Positions 10,765-18,973 of a DNA stretch of 55,677 nt are shown here, in pieces. The stretch's first letter is position 1, and each line of letters starts with the position of its first letter. Below the pieces are notes generated by a model that ran no database searches, was not told the DNA's origin, and saw only the letters and a list, made by a program, of their open reading frames with translations. The DNA is from Fonsecaea monophora (Eukaryota; Ascomycota; Eurotiomycetes; Chaetothyriales; Herpotrichiellaceae), in contig NW_019174086.1 of assembly GCF_001642475.1 (NCBI RefSeq), positions 1 to 55,677 on the forward strand, written 5' to 3'. The position numbers and the translations under genes are program-made.

Positions 10765-12174
10765 ATGGCCACTTCTGGAAATGCGGCAAGAAACATCGAA
10801 GTCGAAGAAAACCAAAAGAGAATCTCCGAGGACATCACGCAGGAGGGCAAATTTCAAGCCAGCCGCGAGACGGAAAAGTTTCTTCCAGCATCAGATTGGG
10901 TCACGTTAACCGAACAACGCGGTCGCTATAGACCATTGCACCCAGGTCGGCTGAGAAACAGTTTACTCGCTGGGGTTGGATTTCTTGAGCTAGGAAATGC
11001 AGGAGACTTCGCGGCGAATGTCTGGAACGAGATCCCGGTAAAGAAATGGGTCGCTGTCCTCATGGCCCTTGGGGCAACATTGGCCCTGGTGACCTCCCTA
11101 TTTGCATTTCGGGATATCACACTCAGCTGGCGCAACATACGGGTCTTAAGGGAGGAGAGATTACACCTAAGGCGAGAACAAGCGCGATGTCGTGACAACA
11201 CGGCTTGCTTGCGAAGTGTGGAAGCCTTGCTGGGTGTCAACTTCCGTGAGAGTGGCACTGAGCTTCTGGACCGGCTCATCGTGGATGTGCTGTTGGGCTT
11301 CGGTGCCCTTCTGGTCAGCATTGGTACTTATATGGCTATTGGTGGAGCCAATCCTTCCGTCTTTGCCGCCAGCAATCTGCTCTCAGGGTACATCGGCAAT
11401 GCTGCAGGGGCACTTTACGGCCTCATCAATGCAGGATGGTCTACCTACGTTTCAATACGGGCATATCGCCATCGCTCTGCAGGTCTCGTCAAATTGCAGT
11501 CAGATGTCGCCAAACGTCTGCTGCGGCGTCGCACGCGCCAAGTACAGACTCACGCGATGGTGCTTGCAATTACGGGTCTTGCAGCGGGCGCAGGAGGTCT
11601 TATAACTGCCACGATGTGGTGGGGTTATATCATCCTGGTCCCTTGCATTGTGTCCAACATCTACTGCAACTGGATGTGGCGGCACCAAATCGGATACGAA
11701 CGACCTATAGCTGCCAACATTGTCGAAATCGACCAACAATCGCTGATCAGAGAGTTGGAACGGGTCAATGCTATGAGCAATTATCTGGGCAACCGGAAGC
11801 CGTCAAATTCGCCCAAAGGCGACACGACTCATGATTTCACATCGATCATCTCGATCATCCATTTCATGATCTCCATCGACGTTTTTGAAAGCTTCTGTGT
11901 CCGCGTCATGCGGGACCGACGGCTATCTGCAGCTCTATTGCAAGCATCAAAAGGAGATCTTACCATTCATGAACAAACATTCCGGGAGCTAGATCAAAAG
12001 CATTTGCCGCTGGTAATAGAGATCGCAAGGTTACACATACAAGAAAAGGGTCCTGTACAGTTGAGATACCGAGAGAGGTACCTCCTGGAGGCTCTGGGGT
12101 GTTACCTGCGGGTACAAGGTGACACACCCACTAGCAAAGAGCTGGAGCATCCACTTCCACAAGAATCAGCATAG
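10765..12174 (+). CDS. fungal multi-pass membrane protein of unknown function
   Basis: A 469-residue intronless protein that I do not recognise by function. A polar N-terminus of about 90 residues precedes a hydrophobic segment (about 94-112, VAVLMALGATLALVTSLFAF). A charged linker with two Cys (ARCRDNTACLRS) follows. Then come two hydrophobic stretches (about 174-195 and 205-225, Gly/Ala-rich), a strongly basic stretch (KRLLRRRTRQ), and two closely spaced hydrophobic helices around 275-305 with MWWGY. The last 150 residues are hydrophilic and helical. A 4-5 TM integral membrane protein with large cytosolic tails is a fair description. Codon use and length argue that the gene is real. Similar proteins appear in related fungi as integral membrane protein without assigned role (from memory, low certainty). 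Confidence 0.75.
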   Translation: MATSGNAARNIEVEENQKRISEDITQEGKFQASRETEKFLPASDWVTLTEQRGRYRPLHPGRLRNSLLAGVGFLELGNAGDFAANVWNEIPVKKWVAVLMALGATLALVTSLFAFRDITLSWRNIRVLREERLHLRREQARCRDNTACLRSVEALLGVNFRESGTELLDRLIVDVLLGFGALLVSIGTYMAIGGANPSVFAASNLLSGYIGNAAGALYGLINAGWSTYVSIRAYRHRSAGLVKLQSDVAKRLLRRRTRQVQTHAMVLAITGLAAGAGGLITATMWWGYIILVPCIVSNIYCNWMWRHQIGYERPIAANIVEIDQQSLIRELERVNAMSNYLGNRKPSNSPKGDTTHDFTSIISIIHFMISIDVFESFCVRVMRDRRLSAALLQASKGDLTIHEQTFRELDQKHLPLVIEIARLHIQEKGPVQLRYRERYLLEALGCYLRVQGDTPTSKELEHPLPQESA

Positions 12175-12743
12175 TATATACATTTTAATAAGACCGATAT
12201 CTTTCCCTTTCCTCCCCTTTTCGTCGTCCTGGACCGAATTTGCTCTACAACGCGAGGCAAACATGATTATCCGGAGCACCATCTTTCACATGCAGGACTG
12301 GACCATCCGTCGCTCAGAAGATAGCAGCAAGTCTAGAGCATACCGTCGAATTTTCTTCCTAAGTTAGCATCAATATGTCAACCGTCTCTTCCCACTGACG
12401 AACCTTCGCTTCTGAGGTAGCTCGCTGCTTTGGCTGGGATATTTCGTAGAACGAACGGAGTCTACTGTCATTGTGCCAATTCATCGTATGTATTAATAAC
12501 CGAATGAACCAAATCCATAAAACATGAGTCCGTCACACTCAATGTAGACGTCATTCATGCATTACTCACGCAAAAGCATCGAAAAAGGCTGAGCAGTGAG
12601 CATCTACTGATACCTAGCGGGGGAGGATGTCGACAAGGCGGCGTGGCGGACATGCCCGGGCGCCATCGCGCCCCACATTCTTTGTAAATGTATATATTTT
12701 ACAATCCCCAAAATTTGCAAGAAAATCATCTCGATTTCCACAC
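12175..12743. other. intergenic region 5' of the tRNA gene
   Basis: The 3' flank of the membrane-protein gene and the upstream flank of the tRNA gene. An AT-rich stretch with TATATATTTTA at about 12691-12701 lies roughly 45 bases before the tRNA and could help RNA polymerase III initiation. No protein gene was seen. Confidence 0.45.
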
Positions 12744-12780
12744 GGTTCTATAGTGTAGTGGTGATCACTCCGGATTTTGA

Positions 12781-12823
12781 TCTGATGATGGACACTCGTG
12801 TTCGCCATCATCGCTGAATTATC
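12781..12823 (+). other. canonical anticodon-loop intron of the tRNA-Gln gene
   Basis: The 43-nt segment follows position 37 (A12780) and precedes T38 (12824), the standard place for nuclear tRNA introns removed by the tRNA splicing endonuclease. An eight-pair perfect hairpin, GATGATGG (12784-12791) with CCATCATC (12805-12812), can form inside it. Confidence 0.7.
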
Positions 12824-12845
12824 TTCCGGCAACCCCGGTTCGAAC

Positions 12846-12904
12846 GTGAGTCTCATAATGCCAAACCTCGATAACGGTCAACATAAATACTGATAATGTA
12901 CCAG
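12846..12904 (+). other. GT..AG intron-like insert in the T arm of tRNA-Gln
   Basis: This 59-nt insert separates T-loop nucleotide C60 from the 3' T-stem strand. Its 5' end GTGAGT, branch motif ACTGAT eleven bases before the 3' end, and terminal CAG match the spliceosomal introns of the surrounding protein genes in length and motif. Exact removal restores the five-pair T stem and an intact B box. Confidence 0.65.
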
Positions 12905-12932
12905 CCGGGTAGGACCTGTCTTCAAAGCACGC

Positions 12933-12945
12933 TTTTCTTTTTTTT
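12933..12945 (+). terminator. RNA polymerase III oligo-T terminator of tRNA-Gln
   Basis: Runs of four T (12933-12936) and eight T (12938-12945) begin 16 bases after the tRNA discriminator, as expected for a nuclear tRNA gene. Confidence 0.75.
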
Positions 12946-13388
12946 CTTCGGTTGTATTGTTGTGGTTCAGTGGTTAGTGGTAGTGTGGTAAGCCGAGTTT
13001 GGTTTTTTTTCTTCCAGAGAAATACGTTGTGCGCGCCCAACCCATCAAAGTTTTGGGGACCTATGACAGCATGTTATTTTTCCGCTTCGGTGTAACATTA
13101 ACTACCAAGGCCCCCTTTTTGGCCCTACAATTCCTGGCTGCTAAGAGCACACAAGCATACACCATAGCTAGGATAGATGCAAAACAAGATCTCATCTCCT
13201 TAGACTAGCATGTATATCATCTATTCCTAAGTCAATGAATTTGTCTTGTCAGTGTGTGAAGAAAGAGTCTGGCCGTTATATTAAGCTGGATACCGCCTGC
13301 CAATCTCCAGTATCTCGTTAATCGACTGACCAGACAATGCCGAAAGCAAAAGGTGCATCTTCGGTGTCAAGACTTCCAACCAGCCTCT
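12946..13388. other. intergenic region after the tRNA gene
   Basis: No gene recognised. An A-box-like element (TGGTTCAGTGG, 12963-12973) occurs just after the terminator but has no B box downstream. The rest is the 3' flank of the monooxygenase gene. Confidence 0.45.
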
Positions 13389-15115
13389 TTAGATAAAGTG
13401 TAGACTGTCCCGGCTTTCGCCGCCACTGACTATCGTCCAATCCCCTTCCTCCTCGAGACTATCGTTGCCAGGCTCGGGATACTTCTTCAGATGCTCAATG
13501 GCCCATCTCGTCTCATCCCCCAGCACGGGCGGACACCTCCCGCGGTCCTCGAGTAAGGGTAGACCAGCCAAATCAAACAGACCTCGAAGCCAGTCCATCG
13601 TCTCCCCGTTGTCCCAGGGGATGTCGTGAAACTTTCTTCCCTCCCTGCTCACAAGTCTCCACCTCTCCCGCTCCCATTGCTCCTGTGCCTCGCGCGGCGG
13701 GAGCGGCTGGGCGTTTCTGCCCGCAAACAGCCGTGCCAGGGCGATTGCCTGGTACTCAAACGAGCGGAACGTGAGGACACGTGGAACTCCGACAATGCCT
13801 AGCGACCTTGGAAAGTCACGGTGGAATGTATGCCAGTAGCTGCCGATCAGACGGTTTTCCTTGTAATCCCACAGCGGCCCACCATTGGCGCGGACATTCC
13901 AGAATGGAAATGATGCTTTGTAGCCTGTGCAGTAGAAGACGACGTCGATGTCGCCGAGGACGGAACCATCCTCAAAAACGATGTCGCCACTCGCGAGATA
14001 CTCCTTCACAACAGGTTTCCATTCAATGCCTGGAGGTGGCTTGTCACCATCCCAACGCGAAGGTGACCTACGAGACTGATAGACGGGAAGCCGCGCAGAA
14101 GTGATCAGCGCCGCCGTGATGTCGTGGCCAGATGCAGAGTTGCCGATGACCAGCACCCGTTTGCCGCGATATACCTGTGGATTGCGGAATGATTTGGAGT
14201 GAACCACCCGTTCTGGGAACAGATGGATATATGAGTCGAGACCAGCGACTTTGGGGATCTTTAGATCAGGTGGCAATCAGGATATGCAAACTTCAGACTC
14301 TTCGAGTGGGGGCCCAAACGACTGGGACAGACTTACGTATGGTATGGAGTAGTGGCCATTTGCGATGATCACAGCGTCGAACCTTTCTTCCCACCAGACA
14401 TCCACGTGCCGGACTGAATCTCTTCGTCGAAGTGTGAGGTTCCACCCCTCCTTCCCTGGTATTCTGGACAAATCTTCCACCGTGGTGTTCAACACAAGAA
14501 ACCTGTCTGTTTGGTGTAGCGAAAAGTAGTCCGCTATGTATTGCCTTGGTATCCAGTGAGGTGCAAAGGGTCCATACGCAAATCTATAGTCTGAGAAAGA
14601 CATAGCAATGTCCGGGACATTGGTCCTGCCATGGTTTATATCAATTGACCATTGCTGAAAGTAGAGGCTTGCCCTACTTACGTTAGACTGTCGTAGATTG
14701 GTGTTCTCTCATATCGTTCTTGGAAATTGGGGGGCGTCATCTTAGGAAGTGCATCAGGAATATCCAGAGGAGGGTCGATCTGCGGAGGGATGCCACCAGG
14801 TAGCAGCTTGTAGCGAGGCCCTGGGTCAGGATCGTATATCCTAATCGTTGTTTCTGTCATCTGCAAGGCTGCGAGGGCCATTTGGGGATAATCTAAGTCC
14901 TACCATGTTCCGCCTGGGGCCTCTCGCCGTTCGAATACGCGGATTTGACTGAAGCATTTTTCCGCTGCAAAAGCCGCCGCCGCCGCAGCTCCTTAATCTC
15001 TCAATGTGAGCGACGCATGGCTTGGTAAGGGGTAATAGGGAACCAGAAAACGAGTGGTATTACCTGCTGCACCAGCACCAATAATGGCGACAGACTGAAC
15101 TGGGAGTGTTTCCAT
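13389..15115 (-). CDS. flavin-containing monooxygenase (FMO-like)
   Basis: Five exons on the minus strand: 15064-15115, 14904-14991, 14682-14840, 14337-14625 and 13389-14258. They give 485 residues with all phases consistent. The FAD motif IIGAGAAG begins at residue 10 and is followed by FERREAPGGTW. The NADPH-binding motif VLVIGNSASG lies near residue 225, and the FATGY-like element reads FYCTGYK. Class B FMOs use NADPH and O2 to oxygenate soft nucleophiles (N, S) or act as thiol oxidases or Baeyer-Villiger enzymes; the fungal relatives are cytosolic. The FMO fingerprint FxGxxxHxxxF reads FPERVVHSKSF here, so its glycine position is glutamate. It is divergent from the MICOS gene at 16059. 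The substrate is unknown. Confidence 0.88.
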
Positions 15116-16058
15116 AATTCCTGAACAGGATATCTTGGCCGAAAAGTCAGTGTGTAAGCCTCAAGTCCAGTACATTTAGAAGTCAACATTGTCGATGTTG
15201 AATAGTTGGACAAGATTCGCCATCCAGCGCAGGATGGCGTGCTCGAGGCTCAGGGCATGAGGCGAGTTACCGAAATCTAAAGCTAGCCTCTCAGAACCCC
15301 TCATAGAGGAGAGATCGTGGCAGCAGAACCTCGACATTACCTTCAGATCGTCAACTGGAGGTGCTTTCCTCGAGGGTCTTTCCGGATATGATTATCCTCG
15401 CGTATCCCACATGCAGCGTCTTAACGCCAGATCCAGCAGACCCACAGGCCAAGGGACCATTCAGATGCTTCGAAAGAGGACTATTTGGGGATGTGCCTTT
15501 TCGTAGACTTGATACTTATAGTAATTGATACGGAGGGTATTGTGTGGCTGAACATGGTGGATATATCGGTGGAGCCTTGTCGTCGGTCGCACCCATCTCG
15601 GTCGTCAACCAGCACGATCTTCCATGGCAAGCTTGAGCATCGTTTTAAAAACAGGACTCGCAATCACGTATGCTTGTAGTCTTTGACGACAAGAAATATT
15701 GGTGTCGTGGAAGCGAGAAGTGTGGGCTTGTGCGAGTAGAGGCACAGGGTCCGGTAGGAATTCGACCTCAGAGTCTACTCTTTCGTATCTGTTGCAAATA
15801 GATAGCACTTGTTCAGCTCATACGGGCAGTGATGCCACGCGTACGAGGCCTCATGATTCGTTATGAGAGTGAATGCAAGTGGAAGGATCAGGTCACCGAA
15901 GACTAGCAGCACGTGAGCTCCGAGTAGTTTTCGCCCATATTTGTTGCCGCCAAGCCCAGTCGCCCGATGCGCATCCCAAGCTCCGGATACAAAGTCGAAT
16001 CTCGCATGTTTTCGAGGCCAGCGCCAACAGGAACAATTGCTCGACGACCACTCTCAAA
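15116..16058. other. divergent intergenic region (FMO / MICOS gene)
   Basis: About 940 bases with no family-like ORF. It must contain the promoters of both flanking genes. A CACGTG hexamer occurs at about 15909. Confidence 0.45.
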
Positions 16059-16910
16059 ATGGCGCGAATAAGGCTCCTGCGAGCTGTAAGTGCCCCTTAT
16101 CAGACCTCTCCAACAACTCTCTAATCATCATCTAGTCGAGACATGCCGCAGTGTTCGCCCTGGGAGCAACCGCTGCGACCCAAGTCCATGTGCTTCCCTC
16201 GCCATTCCGTACGGTCTATGCGGAAGCTCCCTCAAAAGACCAGGTACAAACGACGTGTTTGCACTTGCTTGGATAGCTTTGCTGATGCTACAATAGCTCC
16301 CCGACAAGAAGCCATATACTCCGACTTCCCCGTTGCGCCCACCTCTCCCGAACCCTCCCCTACGTCTCCCGTCTCGAAACCAAACCCGCACTCTCCTACA
16401 CCTACAGACCGACTCGCAGAGCAAGTAAAGAAAGCCCGCCTGTTTCTGTACGACCAATCCCTCGCCGCGGAGACATCCTTCAACAAACTCCTCTCATGGG
16501 CCTTCCGTAAGGAAACAGACTTCAGCAACACCATTGCTTCCTTGGCCCCGGCTCCCGAAACCGGAGAACAACTCCTTCCTGGAGCTATCTACGTACTGGT
16601 CGCCACACTTACAGGCTCCATTGTAAGCCGAAACAGGGGAATTTTCTTGCGGACCACATTCCCGCTTGCCGTAGGCATTGCAGCGGGCTGGTACCTCATT
16701 CCCGTGACGATGCAGAACACCTCGGACTTGATCTGGGAGTATGAGAAAAAGGTGCCCGCAATCAGCGAGACCCATGCTCAGATAAGTGGGTTTGCGAAGG
16801 AAGCGTGGAGACAGACGAGGTTGCACACGAAATTCGCGACGGATTGGGCCGACGAGAAGGCGAACGAGGCGAGGAAAACTGTCGAGGACTTGGTTTCAAA
16901 GGGCAAATAA
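16059..16910 (+). CDS. MICOS subunit MIC26/MIC27 (apolipoprotein O-like), with an apparent 1-nt frameshift
   Basis: Exons 16059-16085, 16136-16243 and 16297-16910 carry the conserved parts: a short Arg-rich start MARIRLLRA, a hydrophobic targeting segment ending TVYAEAPSKD, the DRLAEQVKKARLFLYDQSL helix, and an APETGEQLLPGAIYVLVATL membrane segment with SIVSRNRGIFLRTTFPLAVG. MIC26/27 proteins sit in the inner mitochondrial membrane, bind cardiolipin and shape crista junctions within MICOS. The predicted junction into exon 3 puts the reading off by one base. The exon 2 frame continues as LPDKKP and then leaves the family frame, which resumes as IYSDFPVAP. Either one A is missing near 16312 (assembly error or real mutation), or an alternative donor at 16209 (exon 2 ending 16208) is used, giving about 238 residues but losing the YAEAP segment. 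Confidence 0.8.
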
Positions 16911-18189
16911 AAAGCTTCCTGTTCTGCAGGGCGGGTTCATTAAAAAAAGAGAAACTTGAATTAACTAAGACCAAGATGGGGTATAGCTCCCAGAGGCAAA
17001 GCCAGCACTGTTTTACGAGACGTGGTGGTAGGTCGGTTTGCCCAATGTACAGAACAATGGCGTTTCGTCTCTTTCACGTTCCAAGCCTTCCACTGTGCCT
17101 GCTCGTGTGACCGTTTGAGGGAGGGGAGGTTCCCTCTGTGAAGCTCCGCCCCTCAAGACTACGCCAGATCCAACGACATTGATTGCGTCCGGAGCCCCTC
17201 CACCTTATCATGGCATCGCTACTCTATAGTGTGACTTACAGGACTGGTGAGAATCGGACTCATGGCTCATTCGAAGCTAGAGGGACGACGAACCAGCTCC
17301 GGCCCACTCGCGGCCCAAAAGTTTCCAAGGCCGGCGATAAAATATGATAGAGAACAAAAATTAGTCCAGCTTGTGTATTAGAGGGGGCGACATATCGCGT
17401 TGTTCAATACGTAGAGTAGGCGAGGCACTAACATGACTGTGTGGATGATATGCACATGTGAGACAAGATTGATAATTCCCAGAGCTCAGTCTGGGATGTA
17501 TTGGCAACTATCAGCTCAAATGTCTGATGGTGTTGTATATGCCCTCTGTTTTCTTATCTTCTTGTCTTCTTGATTGTGCACGGGACTGGAGAGAAGGCAG
17601 CGGCAGGCCAGATCCTCGCCCCTAGGAGAGTGATGACTCCATAAGAGGCACGAGAGACCCAGTCCTTGAGCCAGGTAAACATACAATGGCTCTGTGTAGA
17701 TAGAGATTTTCCATTTCTTGTGCTGGACTTCGAGTTTCTCGCTCCCTGCACACTCTGGACGCCGTCTCTTCTCATTCCCATACTCGGTATTGTCCCTAAT
17801 CGACCAATTCACGGCAACAGCCATGGCACATTTCCATTCAGAATACCCCCCAGGTCCAAATTCCAGGTCCATCACATATGCAGACTTCGGCGTACATGCT
17901 GCCGCTATCGCCTGCGAACATGGGCATTCCTCTCGAGCATCGATCGACAAGATTATGCATTTGCAGACGGCATCACGCCCGAAGCTGCCCGCGTTCAGCA
18001 ATACTTGCTTTCGCTTCATGCCGGGGCTGTCCTGAGGTCAGAAGCGAGGATGGTGGCATAGGAGCCGAGTCCCTTGCCATGTCTCCGCTGATGGTATGGG
18101 ATAATAATAGCCCTCTGCTTGCTGACGGTCCTGGCGAGTCCCCACTGTCCAATATGCTGTAATGAAGACGTCATCTTATTGCTCGACGC
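16911..18189. other. intergenic region between convergent MIC26/27 and NIP7
   Basis: About 1.3 kb. Open frames up to 167 codons exist (17516-18019, minus) but resemble no family, and I reject them. No RNA gene or repeat was recognised. Confidence 0.45.
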
Positions 18190-18753
18190 TCAAGTCGTGA
18201 ACAAAGTATCCTCCTCCCTCAGATACTCGCCAACATCACCCTGCCGGAACGCGACAATGCTGGTGGGCTCCAGCTTTCTCGCCTCTGCCGTGCTCCTTGC
18301 AGTAACGCCGAAGCCTAGCGGGGTATCGTCCATTGCGAGAATAACGACGCCCGAATGCTCAGGGCAATCTTCACTCCAGCGGCCCACATGCGCTTTTACA
18401 ACATTCCCGCCATACAAGAACGGCATTTCACCATTCGGCTTGATCCATAGCTTGTAACGAGCGTGCGGAGCAATAACATCCAAGGCGGTGATGTGCAGGC
18501 GGAATTTGCCTGTCTTGGTAAATTTTCCAATGCAGGTGCCGAGGGAGAGGAGGTTGTCACGAGCAATAGAGGTGGCTAGATTTGCGATCGAGAGACGGAC
18601 ATAGTAGACGCGCGATTCATGCAGGCGGAAGACATAGCGACCGTCGTTGTCAGAGGAGTCGCTCGGGGCAATGAGTTGGGTCAGGGAGCGGCCAGTGTAG
18701 TTTGCCAGTTTGGTGAAGAGAGTCTGCGTCTCGACATCGGTAAGTGGCCTCAT
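18190..18753 (-). CDS. NIP7: 60S ribosome biogenesis factor NIP7
   Basis: A 187-residue single-exon protein that aligns along its whole length with the NIP7 family. It starts MRPLTDVETQTLF. The central block is YVFRLHESRVYYV, then SLGTCIGKFTKTGKFRLHIT. The C-terminal PUA domain contains PLGFGVTA and IVAFRQGDVGEYLR, ending REEDTLFTT. NIP7 binds RNA through the PUA domain, associates with Nop8 and pre-60S particles in the nucleolus, and is needed for 27S pre-rRNA processing. It is transcribed divergently from NOC3, another nucleolar 60S factor, with only 220 bases between start codons. Confidence 0.96.
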   Translation of the reverse strand: MRPLTDVETQTLFTKLANYTGRSLTQLIAPSDSSDNDGRYVFRLHESRVYYVRLSIANLATSIARDNLLSLGTCIGKFTKTGKFRLHITALDVIAPHARYKLWIKPNGEMPFLYGGNVVKAHVGRWSEDCPEHSGVVILAMDDTPLGFGVTARSTAEARKLEPTSIVAFRQGDVGEYLREEDTLFTT

Positions 18754-18973
18754 CCTGACTCATTAGCCTCAAAGAAGGCGGAAATTTTTCTAACAGTACG
18801 TTCAGAAGATATGGAGTGCGCAAAGACTGCGGACATCAAAATTGAGGCCGAAATAATTTTTTGCGGAGCGGCAGATCCTCGGGTCAACTTTTTTCTTTGG
18901 TGGCAGTTGACCGAAATTTGATTCTTTGCATACAACATTTGCTGAGAGCACAAGGTCTCTCGAAAGTTTAGCA
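18754..18973. promoter_or_regulatory. bidirectional promoter of NIP7 and NOC3
   Basis: The 220 bases between two divergent start codons include a GAAATTTTTC element (about 18780-18789), resembling the ribosomal-RNA-processing element (AAATTTT core) of yeast ribi genes. Two further AAATTT/AATTTTTT tracts lie at about 18851-18860 and 18913-18919. Shared control of the pair is inferred from layout and motif. Confidence 0.5.

Larger units (their letters stand above)
12744..12917 (+). tRNA. tRNA-Gln (anticodon UUG) interrupted by two intervening sequences
   Basis: Three exonic pieces, 12744-12780, 12824-12845 and 12905-12917, join to a 72-nt tRNA. The acceptor stem GGTTCTA pairs with TAGGACC (seven pairs, one G-U). 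The D arm has stem GTG/CAC, the anticodon stem is CCGGA/TCCGG with loop TTTTGAT (anticodon TTG at 12777-12779), and the T arm is CCCGG-TTCGAAC-CCGGG. The discriminator is T. The sequence closely follows yeast tRNA-Gln(UUG) in the D and T arms. The first insert, 12781-12823 (43 nt), sits at the canonical 37/38 site and contains a hairpin (GATGATGG/CCATCATC). The second insert, 12846-12904 (59 nt), lies between positions 60 and 61. It starts GTGAGT, ends CCAG and has an ACTGAT branch-point motif at 12889-12894, so it looks like an mRNA-type intron. It splits the end of the B box. Without removing both inserts no cloverleaf forms. It could be functional or a pseudogene. Confidence 0.8.

Noticed and set aside
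17516..18019. 167-codon minus-strand ORF between MIC26/27 and NIP7
   Set aside because: Composition and sequence look non-coding, and there is no domain or splice support.
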